Assembly (NCBI GenBank): GCA_033239125.1
Contig: BSWB01000001.1
Span: 116,492,916 to 116,556,915 of the forward strand
Direction of reading: 5' to 3'
Origin: Fagopyrum homotropicum
Lineage: Eukaryota > Streptophyta > Magnoliopsida > Caryophyllales > Polygonaceae
DNA length: 64,000 nt
In this document: one piece after another, positions 44,361-53,778 of the stretch
How positions within the stretch are numbered: the first letter of the stretch is position 1
Layout: each line of letters starts with the position of its first letter
Position numbers and translations under genes: made by a program
Notes under the pieces: generated by a model
What the model saw: the letters and a program-made list of their open reading frames with translations, nothing else
Database searches by the model: none
What the model was told of the DNA's origin: nothing

Positions 44361-46844
44361 GATATTCAGCATGCATTCGTGAGCCTCAAATTCAGCCCTT
44401 GTCTCCTTTTCTAGTGCTTCCAAGGCCTTGATCTCTTCATTGCAAGCCTCCTCAACACCTTCCTCCATCAAAATTAAGGTAAGAACCTTCTCCAAGGGGT
44501 CCTTGATCAATATCGAGCTCACAACTTCTCTAGACTCCTCTTGCTCGACTATGTTGAATACATCTTCATCAAGGGTTGGCCCTTTCATCATTGTGGACAA
44601 CTTGAACTTGATGTTCTCCTCTCCAATGTTGAGAGAGAGAACTCCATTCTTGCAATCCACTAGGCATCCGGAAGTGGCTAGGAAAGGTCTTCCTAAGATG
44701 ATGGGAACGGGATAGTCCGCCGGGATGTCCAAAACAACGAAGTCTATGGGCACATAGAACTTCCCTAGTTGCACCAGAATGTCTTCCAAGATCCCAACCG
44801 GGTGAGTAATAGAGCGGTCCGCCATGTAAAGGGTCATCTTGACCGGTTTAGGCTCTCCTAGCCCAACCTTGTTGCAAAGTGCAAGCGGTATGATGCTCAC
44901 ACTTTCCCCAAGATCACAAAGGGCTTCATACTTCACCTCTCCTACTCTGATTGGCACGCAAAAGGATCCCGAATCCCTTAGTTTAGGGGGAATTTCCTCC
45001 TTCATTATTTGGATCAATTCCGAGGACCTCTTTGTCATTCTTATCTCCCCATACTCTTCCAACTTCCTTTTGTTGGAGAGTATCTCCTTCAAGAACTTGC
45101 CATATGCCGGCATACCTAAGATAGCATCCATGAACGGAATATTAATATGCAATTTAGACATAAGTTCAAGGAATTTACCAAAGTGATTGTCTAAACGAGC
45201 CCTTGCTCGCGATTGAGGGAACGGTAGTGGTGGCTTGTATGGAGGCGGTGCCACATAAGTTGGCTCAACTTCCTCGCCCTTTCCTCCATCTTCTTGCACT
45301 ATCTCTTCCTCTACCACTACTTGCTTTCCCTTAGCATTTTCCTTGGGCAAAGGATCCTTCATGCTCAACCCGCTCCTTGTAGTAATAGCCAACACTTGGC
45401 CTCTTGGGTTATCTTCGGTCCTTCCGGGAAGCTTTCCCGGATCTCTATGGGCTTCACCCGCCTTTTGGAACACTTGTGCTTCCAACACCTTTTGAGCCTT
45501 AGAGATGGAAGTCACCGTGCTCTCAAGACCACTCAGCCTTCCAAGCAATTGCTCAAACATCATTTCGGTTCTATCCTTTGGAGGTTGAGTAAATCCGGGT
45601 GGAGGTTCTTGTGAAGCTTTTGGTGGTGGAGTTGTGCTTGTGGAAGCGGGAGGGTTCAAGGCTCCATCCGGGTTAGAGTAGGAAAACCCGGGATGGTTGT
45701 GGTTGGGCCGGTAATTGTTGAATTGCCGGTTGTTGTTGAAGTTCCTTGGGCTTTGATAGTTGTTGTAGTTGCCCCTTCCCATGTAGTTCACATCTTCCTC
45801 CTTGGAAGATAAGTTAGCTTGCACTTGAGGGGTTGCTTGGTTCTTCAAAGTTGTAGCACACAACTCCCTCAAAGATTTTAGCTCGTTGTTGTTGGCGTCA
45901 AGCTTGAAATTGCTCATGGTGACTTCACTCACCTCATATGCTCCCGCCTTTCTCCCTTCACTCTTTCTATGGGAGTATTTCTCAATCACTAGAGCTTGTT
46001 TCTCCACAAACTCCCAAGCATCATCTACATTCTTCTCCATAAAAGTCCCACCGGAAAGAGATTGAAGCTTGAATTGGCTATCTTCATCAAGTCCTTTGAA
46101 GTAGATCTCCAAAAGCTCTATTTTCGGTATACCATGGTGTGGACAATCTAGGAGAAGGTCTTTGAATCTCTCCCAAGATTTGAATAGACTCTCTCTATCC
46201 TTCATCACGAAGGCATTTATCTTCCCTCTTAACTCGGTAGTCTTGGAAGGTGGGAAGAACTTAGTCAAAAACTCGGTTGTCATCTCCTCCCAAGTACTAA
46301 CTCGCCCTTGTGGAATAGATTGATACCAAGCCAAGGCTTTATCCTTAAGAGAGAAGGAAAAAGCCCTAAGCTTATGGTTGTTGCTCTCCAATCTTGGCGG
46401 TCTAAGAGTCTCCATCAAAATCTCATAGTTCATCAAGTGTTGATGAGGAGACTCTCCTTCCATCCCTCCAAATTGATTATGCCGGATCATTTGTAGAACT
46501 TGAGGGCGGAGCTCGTAGTTGTGGGTTGCGGGATCTCCTAAGTTCACACCCGGACGGTGTGCTCTTTGTGCCGGATCCATACGTCTTCCTAATGTTTGTG
46601 GCTCTTCAATTGCAATGGGCACAACCCTAACATTTGCCGCCGGCTGCGGTTGTGGTGGAGGAGGTGGAGGTTGTTGGCGATTAAGCTCTCCTTGCACAAG
46701 GGCTTGCCTAATCTCATCAATCTCCCTCCTAGTTGCTTCTTGCCTCTCATTGGCAAGTCTCCTTTCTTCTTCCAAGAGCTCATCTCTTAGCCTAATTTGC
46801 TCTAAAGCCTCATCCAACTCAGCTTGGAGATCTCTTATGGCCAT
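44301..46844 (-). CDS. Element O gag-protease (847 aa)
   Basis: Residues 1-50 form a charged coiled coil (LQAELDEALEQIRLRDELLEEERR...). Next comes the plant gag capsid domain (HNQFGGMEGESPHQHLMNYEIL, FSFSLKDKALAWYQSIP, FLTKFFP). An Asn-rich NYNNYQSPRNFNNNRQFNNY stretch follows with no classical zinc knuckle seen. The protease-like domain near residues 660-770 has DLGESVSIIPLALC (DLG in place of DTG) and PIILGRPFLAT. The stop at 44301-44303 lies inside the palindrome array. ATG at 46844 is the first after the PBS and nested insertion. Confidence 0.92.
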   Translation of the reverse strand: MAIRDLQAELDEALEQIRLRDELLEEERRLANERQEATRREIDEIRQALVQGELNRQQPPPPPPQPQPAANVRVVPIAIEEPQTLGRRMDPAQRAHRPGVNLGDPATHNYELRPQVLQMIRHNQFGGMEGESPHQHLMNYEILMETLRPPRLESNNHKLRAFSFSLKDKALAWYQSIPQGRVSTWEEMTTEFLTKFFPPSKTTELRGKINAFVMKDRESLFKSWERFKDLLLDCPHHGIPKIELLEIYFKGLDEDSQFKLQSLSGGTFMEKNVDDAWEFVEKQALVIEKYSHRKSEGRKAGAYEVSEVTMSNFKLDANNNELKSLRELCATTLKNQATPQVQANLSSKEEDVNYMGRGNYNNYQSPRNFNNNRQFNNYRPNHNHPGFSYSNPDGALNPPASTSTTPPPKASQEPPPGFTQPPKDRTEMMFEQLLGRLSGLESTVTSISKAQKVLEAQVFQKAGEAHRDPGKLPGRTEDNPRGQVLAITTRSGLSMKDPLPKENAKGKQVVVEEEIVQEDGGKGEEVEPTYVAPPPYKPPLPFPQSRARARLDNHFGKFLELMSKLHINIPFMDAILGMPAYGKFLKEILSNKRKLEEYGEIRMTKRSSELIQIMKEEIPPKLRDSGSFCVPIRVGEVKYEALCDLGESVSIIPLALCNKVGLGEPKPVKMTLYMADRSITHPVGILEDILVQLGKFYVPIDFVVLDIPADYPVPIILGRPFLATSGCLVDCKNGVLSLNIGEENIKFKLSTMMKGPTLDEDVFNIVEQEESREVVSSILIKDPLEKVLTLILMEEGVEEACNEEIKALEALEKETRAEFEAHECMLNICKFHGHGMCSMGVECVPRP

Positions 46845-47799
46845 CTCTTTTCCCTTTCTAATGTTCTTGGATCTAGATCTAAGGGTTTTCTCCGGTTTGG
46901 GATCGAATGGAGCTAAATCCTTTCCACGAGATTGTTACGCTCAGGATGTGTGTGTGAATTGCAATAAGCTTTAAATTTATACTCGTTATATTTATCCTAA
47001 CTCCTAGCGAACCCGCAGTTTACGGGACGTTTGTAGTAGGGATAGTATTCCGAGGTCAAACACAAAGACTAAGGTCAAATCGAGTCAAATAATGGTCATA
47101 GATAGTGTGGATCTAGTCTAAGAAAGGAGAAAGGAATAAAGAAATGAAAATCATGATGTTTTTGGTTGGTTTTTGTGGTGATCAAGCAAAGATCACAAAT
47201 CAAGCAAGATAATAAAACAATCTAACAACTCAAACTAGCAAGGTAAACAAGTAACTCAAAACACAAGTATATGATCAAGAGAGAAAAGTGGATTCTAGAG
47301 GTCAAGATTTCCGGTTATGGCATTGGACTCAAGGTTCTAAGAATTCTAAGGATAAGCTGCGGTGTTGGGAAAAAGTGTTTCACTAATGGAAGTAATTACC
47401 GGGTAGGTCTCTCACTTCACTAGTCCCGCATCAAACTCCTATTACCGGGTAGGTCTCAAGGGGTTAAAGTAGGGAATTCTACGCAAACCGGATACTACTT
47501 AAGGGGTAACCCTCTTCTTACCGGGTAAGTCTCGGAATAGGGAAGTCTCAAGCAATAATCCTAGCACATTCGATCCAATAGCGGCTTATGAGGCTCACTA
47601 CTACCTAGTATTCATCATCTTAGGTATCTAAGGTCGGAAATCATCGGGTAGATCTCTTCCCTCACTTAGATTGATAGCATTAGGTTATCCTAAGCTAAAT
47701 TAGACTTAATAAACACTAGGATTTAACAACCTCAGAACCTAACATACAGATTCATCATTTAAAGAGCAACAGGAGAATAAATCGGGCTGTTCTACGGCT

Positions 47800-47834
47800 A
47801 AATCGGCCGATCTGGCTGATGATCAGGCCGATTT
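47800..47834. other. LTR-N palindrome cluster 1
   Basis: Perfect arms AAATCGGCC (47800-47808) and GGCCGATTT (47826-47834). The left arm overlaps the palindrome ATCGGCCGAT. It sits at the LTR position where element O has the CCACGGCCGTGG cluster 1. Copy in the 5' LTR at 52654-52688. Confidence 0.92.
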
Positions 47835-48388
47835 TTCTCTCTGGTTAAGGTTTTGTTCAATCAAATCATCCTAAACTAACATATAAGTCCATCCTATCAT
47901 CACCCAAGCCATAACCATCAATCCATCACTCCAGAATCACAATAAACTAGCCAATAGTATGCATATCAAGATCTAAAATCATCATACAAGCATACATGGT
48001 TCTCATAGATGAATAATGAAAGATAAGCAAGTAAAATCACTAAATCTCAGCTTAATCTAAGTTGTAGCAAGACTTACAAACTCTTAAATGAAGATCCAAA
48101 ACGTTCCTAACAATCCTTGCAATAGTTCTTCAATCCAAGACTACAAAAATAACTCAAAATCACTCAAAACTTCACTTTCACTCCTAGAATGGTGTTCTTC
48201 TCCTTCCTTCAATCCTTGAGAGTTTTCCTCTCCTCCTAATCTTCCTCCCCAAATGGAACGAGTTGTGAATGAGAATGTGTGAGAGGAGAGATGCTTAGCA
48301 ACAGCTTGCAGGACCACTTATATTCTCCACCAAGAGCAAGGCCGAACAAGAGATCGTGGGACACGTGGCTTAAGCTGTCAAAGGCCCA

Positions 48389-48442
48389 AAAATCGACCCA
48401 GTAGGAAAAATCGGCCGATTTTCCTGGGTGTAGGTCGATTTT
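48389..48442. other. LTR-N palindrome cluster 2
   Basis: Outer arms AAAATCGACC (48389-48398) and GGTCGATTTT (48433-48442) enclose the perfect 16-bp palindrome AAAATCGGCCGATTTT (48407-48422). Same LTR position as O cluster 2. Copy at 53261-53276 in the 5' LTR. Confidence 0.95.
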
Positions 48443-48770
48443 CTTCAACAGAAGCATGCTATGATTGTCTAGCCATGAGTTGCTCCATTGCTTGCACCAA
48501 CAAGGGTCCTTGTGTCCTTCATTGCTCCAATTATGTTCCTTCAAGGTCTCGGATATGTACCACCATGAGGCTTGACTCTCGAATGTATCGATTAATGCCC
48601 AAAAGATCCCCGAAATACCTACAAAACCGACAAAACCTCGTGTAGACGTCTTTTCTAGAAATATGCACGAAATGAGTGTAAACGTCGTGAACTAATGTCA
48701 AACCGTGCATGAATAACGGGAAAAACTATCTAAATATATGCCTATACTAACGTCATAAATCACGTTATCA

Positions 48771-50642
48771 AAATACCCCATACTTAAGATTTGCTCGTCC
48801 CCGAGCAAGACCCAACTATAGACTAAGAGATGACGTGATTTATGCATGCAGAAAAACAACAAAATCTTTTGGAATTGTGCTTCTAACATTGGATCACCTT
48901 CATAGTCATGTTTCATAGCAATGGACAAGCAATTATGCATAAAACGAATGAAGGCATGGAAAGACAATTATACTTAACTAGAAAGCATGCATGAGAGGTG
49001 AAAATGAAGAAGTCAAGATAATCATGAGTATGTCCAATCTAGATCACTAAGTCTTACACACATGCATCTAGGTCACAAGGACTTAGAAAAGAAGAGGCTA
49101 AGAAACGTTGTGATTAGGTGGGAGTTTTTAGGCTATGTGATGCTAATCCGGGAAAGGAACTAACTCCACAATTTCGTTTTTGCTCAACTTCCCAACAAGC
49201 GTATAATTTTCTCCAACTTTTCTTTGTTTTCTTTTCTTTTTCATATATTTTTGAGACAATGGCATTGGTGTACAAAAGCCGAAACCTTGGTGATTAGCCG
49301 TCCTCGGGTTTTTTTATTTTTCGAGGTGCATCCACACCGGGCACACATACCAAAGCTCGTTAGGACTATCGGTTTATTTGACTTTGGCAAGCCACCAACA
49401 CCCGATTATGTGAAGTGTGCCGAGTTACTTGTCATTTAAACCAACGTCCCCAAACCTATATTTTGTCTACACTTTTCACAACAAATTTAGCACTTCATTC
49501 ACATCATTCTTTCATCAACAACTTCACCCCCACACTTGCTTTTCACACACATCAACACACTAGCATGCTCCTATTCCCGGATGGGTCAAAAGAGGTCAAT
49601 TTATATCAATTGAGGTGCTCAAACAGCATGATCAAGATGAGAATTAGAGGAAGATGAATTGCCTCATTCATTCCTAGATGGTGTGCAAGAACTAGCATGT
49701 AATTTCGACCTTCAATACTCAATCCATTCTAGGCAAACATCATGATCACAAATCATTCATGGAATTCAAGAGAAGTACTTCAAGTCCACATATACATTCA
49801 TCAATTTAACACATAAGGCCATCCATAGCCAATCCACAAGACAAGATTCATCATTAGGGTCATATCCAAGCCTTAGAAGCACTAAAAAAAATTTTAAAAT
49901 TTTCTGAATTTTTTTTTAATTTTTCGAAATATGTATGTACAATGCAAGACATAATGAAACATGTGACAAAATTAACTATCTTAGATGCTAATCATGCAAG
50001 TGATCATGAAAACCCCACCCCATACTTAGAAACACATTGTCCCTAATGTGTAAACTAAATAAAGAAGTGAAAGAGAGTCTTCACAATGTAAAATTGGTGA
50101 TGCTTTGGTATTTCGGTTCACATTGAATGATGATGGTGGATGATCGATCAAGGATGGTAGAGAGCTCTTGATGTTCATTAAGGTGTCGGAACCCGCGCTT
50201 GGCACCGCAAGCCGTCCAAGTTCCACGTCCGCTCCACCCATGCTCGATTGGAGATCACCACTTTCCTTTACAGAAGGAAAAATTGCCCCAACTGCCCAGG
50301 AAAATCGGCCAATCTGCTGAAGAACAGGCCGATTTTTCTGGGTGATTTCCCCCTCGTCCATGTGCTTGGATCTTGTACCTTCAACAGTTCCACGAGGCCT
50401 TCACATGACCTCCAACATCTTGTCACACACGACAATCAACAAGATCTAGCACCCAAAAACACAAAAGAAAAACAAAGCACACCAAGAGTGAGATCAAACA
50501 AAAGCAAGAAAAAGAAAGGGAAAAATATGTACCAATGGGTTGCCTCCCCTTAAGCGCTTCTTTAAGGTCATTAGCTTGACCAAACTCTGAGGATGTGTCA
50601 ATCCACCTCGAATACCATGGTTTGCTTGAGCAGTCCAAGCAA
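48771..50642 (-). other. Element N 3' untranslated region
   Basis: Two PPT-hairpin modules: 48791-48808 (arms TTGCTCG and CGAGCAA, loop TCCC) and 50032-50051 (arms ACACATT and AATGTGT). A family-word hairpin AAAATCGGCC/GGCCGATTTT at 50301-50336 and the post-pol motif at 50537-50585. Plus-strand frames here have no family. Confidence 0.8.
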
Positions 50643-51716
50643 TCATCGCTTTCCGGCATCCATGATGACAAGCAAGGGCCACTTGATGCCCAAATAAGCT
50701 TTAAGTTCTCTCTTCACCGGTGAGTAGTAGATTCCTTCATCACCGCTCCCTTGATGATAGTATGGAGTTGCAACCATAGGTGCCACCCCATACTTAGACA
50801 ATTGGTACTCCGCGGTCACACCGGTGAGATACTTGCCATCCTCATCCTCTATAATCCGAAGAAGGCCGGTTCTTGGAAAGAATTCTTCATTGAAGTGCTC
50901 CATAACCATCATGGATCCATCATGCTTGCCTCCATCATTCAACATTGGAGACTCCTTAGGAAAGGGACTCCAATCTTCGTGTGTACTCCGGGCAAGCAAG
51001 AAAGGATTGGAAGGAGTTGAAGTTAACTTAGGGTTCTCCTTCGTGAGCTCTTCAAGTGTGGTTCCGGGGTTGATGGCAAGGATGTCCGGGGGTGAGAATA
51101 CTTCATTGCACTCCTCCAAAGGTGAAGGAGGTGGAGGTAAGCCTTGAAGGATGGTAGGATCTCCTAGCATAAGAGCATGCCTAATCTCCTCAATCTCCCT
51201 CCTCATTTGTTCTTCTCTCTCAACATTCAATCTTCTTGCATCCTCCAGGGCCAAATCCCTTAGCCACAATTGCTCCCGAGCTTCATTCAACTCTTCCTCA
51301 AAGTCTCTATTGGCTATGGTTGAACCGGGTAATTCTTGGATCTCCTCATGGTGAACCTCCTCTTGTTGAAATACTTCCTCTTCAAGCACCATTTGGGAAC
51401 TCAAAATGGAAGCAAGATTGCTCTCTAGATTATCCATCTTCCTCAACATTTCTTCTAGCATTGATTCCAATCTATCATTGTGAGGTTGATGGTGAGGTTC
51501 CACATAAGGCAATGTAGTCATGTGAGCTCGATCATGGGACTCATGATAGGCATTAAACTCCTCCCAATACTCAAACTCATCATGGAGAGGTCCTAGATCT
51601 TGGCTTTCCATCCACTCCTCATACTCCATGTTGTCAAGGTCATCTTGGAAGTACAATCCGTCCATGGCAAACATGAAAAGGCAAAGACAAAAACAACACA
51701 AGATCAAAAGTAACAA
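50643..51716 (-). CDS. Element N single ORF: condensed gag with integrase-like tail (357 aa)
   Basis: Uninterrupted frame. A start at codon 18 (MDGLYFQDDLDNMEYEEW) is likelier than the hydrophobic leader at 51716. The N-terminus is acidic; a coiled coil around residues 125-190 (EARRLNVEREEQMRREIEEIRHAL) resembles the element O gag N-terminus. The IL.SQMVLEEEVFQ segment resembles the O gag C-terminal region. Residues ~305-345 (LSKYGVAPMVATPYYHQGSG) resemble the integrase segment LAKYGVTHKVATPYHPQTSG of element O. No capsid core, protease or RT. Function unknown; possibly a packaging or nuclear-entry adaptor, or a by-product of internal deletion. Confidence 0.7.
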   Translation of the reverse strand: MLLLILCCFCLCLFMFAMDGLYFQDDLDNMEYEEWMESQDLGPLHDEFEYWEEFNAYHESHDRAHMTTLPYVEPHHQPHNDRLESMLEEMLRKMDNLESNLASILSSQMVLEEEVFQQEEVHHEEIQELPGSTIANRDFEEELNEAREQLWLRDLALEDARRLNVEREEQMRREIEEIRHALMLGDPTILQGLPPPPSPLEECNEVFSPPDILAINPGTTLEELTKENPKLTSTPSNPFLLARSTHEDWSPFPKESPMLNDGGKHDGSMMVMEHFNEEFFPRTGLLRIIEDEDGKYLTGVTAEYQLSKYGVAPMVATPYYHQGSGDEGIYYSPVKRELKAYLGIKWPLLVIMDAGKR

Positions 51717-51768
51717 GAAAGATAAACACTAAAAACGATCAAAAGAAAATGACTCAATGTAGACCTAG

Positions 51769-51786
51769 TCCCAGGCAACGGCGCCA
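51769..51786 (-). promoter_or_regulatory. Element N primer-binding site (tRNA-Asp)
   Basis: tcccaggcaacggcgcca differs at one base from the plant tRNA-Asp 3' end, which the PBS complements in sense as TGGCGCCGTTGCC. Six bases from the LTR at 51793. Confidence 0.85.
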
Positions 51787-51792
51787 AAAACT

Positions 51793-53624
51793 TGTCACGC
51801 TAAGATGTAGCACAAAAAGCTTTACATTTATAAACTCGATCTAATCTCCTAAACTACCTAGCGAACCTGCAGTGTACGGGACGTTTGTAGTAGGGATAGT
51901 ATTCCGAGGTCGAACACAAAGACTAAGGTGAAATCGAGTCAAACAATGGTCATAGATAGTGTGGATCTAGTCTAAGAAAGGAGAAAGGAATAAAGAAATG
52001 AAAATCATGATGTTTTTGGTTGGTTTTTGTGGTGATCAAGCAAAGATCACAAATCAAGCAAGATAATAAAACAATCTAACAACTCAAACTAGCAAGGTAA
52101 ACAAGTAACTCAAAACACAAGTATATGATCAAGAGAGAAAAGTGGATTCTAGAGGTCAAGATTTCCGGTTATGGCATTGGACTCAAGGTTCTAAGAATTC
52201 TAAGGATAAGCTGCGGTGTTGGGGAAAAGTGTTTCACTAATGGAAGTAATTACCGGGTAGGTCTCTCACTTCACTAGTCCCGCATCAAACTCCTATTACC
52301 GGGTAGGTCTCAAGGGGTTAAAGTAGGGAATTCTATGCAAACCGGATACTACTTAAGGGGTAACCCTCTTCTTACCGGGTAAGTCTCGGAATAGGGAAGT
52401 CTCAAGCAATAATCCTAGCACATTCGATCCAATAGCGGCTTATGAGGCTCACTACTACCTAGTATTCATCATCTTAGGTATCTTAGGTCGGAAATCATCG
52501 GGTAGATCTCTTCCCTCACTTAGATTGATAGCATTAGGTGATCCTAAGCTAAATTAGACTTAATAAACACTAGGATTTAACAACCTCACAACCTAAAATA
52601 CAGATTCATCATTTAAAGAGCAACAGGAGAATAAATCGGGCTGTTCTACGGCTAAATCGGCCGATCTGGCTGATGATCAGGCCGATTTTTCTCTCTGGTT
52701 AAGGTTTTGTTCAATCAAATCATCCTAAACTAACATATAAGTCCATCCTATCATCACCCAAGCCATAACCATCAATCCATCACTCCAGAATCACAATAAA
52801 CTAGCCAATAGTATGCATATCAAGATCTAAAATCATCATACAAGCATACATGGTTCTCATAGATGAATAATGAAAGATAAGCAAGTAAAATCACTAAATC
52901 TCAGCTTAATCTAAGTTGTAGCAAGACTTACAAACTCTTAAATGAAGATCCAAAACGTTCCTAACAATCCTTGCAATAGTTCTTCAATCCAAGACTACAA
53001 AAATAACTCAAAATCACTAAAAACTTCACTTTCACTCCTAGAATGGTGTTCTTCTCCTTCCTTCAATCCTTGAGAGTTTTTCTCTCCTCCTAATCTTCCT
53101 CCCCAAATGGAATGAGCTGTGAATGAGAATGTGTGAGAGGAGAGATGCTCAGCAACAGCTTGCAGGACCACTTATATTCTCCACCAAGAGCAAGGCCAGA
53201 CAAGAGATCGTGGGACACGTGGCTTAAGCTGTCAAAGGCCCAAAAATCGACCCAGTAGGAAAAATCGGCCGATTTTCCTGGGTGTAGGTCGATTTTCTTT
53301 AACAGAAGCATGCTATGATCGTCTAGCCATGAGTTGCTCCATTGCTTGCACCAACAAGGGTCCTTGTGTCCTTCAATGCTCCAATTATGTTCCTTCAAGG
53401 TCTCGGATATGTACCACCATGAGGCTTGACTCTCGAATGTATCGATTAATGCCCAAAAGATCCCCGAAATACCTACAAAACCGACAAAAGCTCGTGTAGA
53501 TGTCTTTTCTAGAAATATGCACGAAATGAGTGTAAACGTCGTGAACTAATGTCAAACCGTGCATGAATAACGGGAAAAACTATCTAAATGTATGCCTATA
53601 CTAACGTCATAAATCACGTTATCA
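51793..53624 (-). repeat. 5' LTR of element N
   Basis: 1832 bp; sense ends TGATAACGTG...TTAGCGTGACA. Matches the 3' LTR except for the chimeric end described there. Confidence 0.92.
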
Positions 53625-53754
53625 GAGATCTTCGCATACACCTAAAGAGTAAGAGATGTCCTGAAAAGCAAAGACACAAACCAAAGAGAGATCAAAAGCA
53701 ACAAGAAAGACCTACACTATAAACAATCACAAAATAGACTCAATCTAGACCAAG

Positions 53755-53772
53755 TCCCCGGCAACGGCGCCA
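53755..53772 (-). promoter_or_regulatory. Element O primer-binding site (tRNA-Asp)
   Basis: tccccggcaacggcgcca is a perfect match to the plant tRNA-Asp 3' end, as used by Athila-type elements. Six bases from the LTR at 53779. The adjoining 5' UTR is interrupted by element N at 53624/46933. Confidence 0.92.
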
Positions 53773-53778
53773 AAAACT

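Larger units (their letters stand above)
46933..48770 (-). repeat. 3' LTR of element N
   Basis: Very similar to 51793-53624, except that the first ~90 bp (tgttacgctcaggatg...) resembles the element O LTR and not the partner LTR (tgtcacgctaagatg...). Contains ACCGGGTAGGTCTC-type copies at 47398, 47444, 47520 and 47643. Confidence 0.9.
46933..53624 (-). mobile_element. Element N: non-autonomous Athila-derived element
   Basis: LTRs 46933-48770 (3') and 51793-53624 (5'), with the perfect 5-bp duplication GAGAT at 46928-46932 and 53625-53629. Internal region only 3.0 kb, holding one 357-aa ORF, the post-pol motif, PPT-hairpin modules and an Asp-type PBS (51769-51786, one mismatch). No RT or RNase H. 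It lies in the 5' UTR of element O and would need proteins from a related element. Confidence 0.93.

Noticed and set aside
41215..46844. Many plus-strand frames of 60-150 aa
   Set aside because: Antisense shadows of long conserved gag-pol frames with clear catalytic motifs on the minus strand.
53755..53772. tRNA-Asp-like sequence
   Set aside because: Only the 18-nt 3' end is present next to an LTR, so it is a primer-binding site and not a tRNA gene. The same applies to the Met-type sites.
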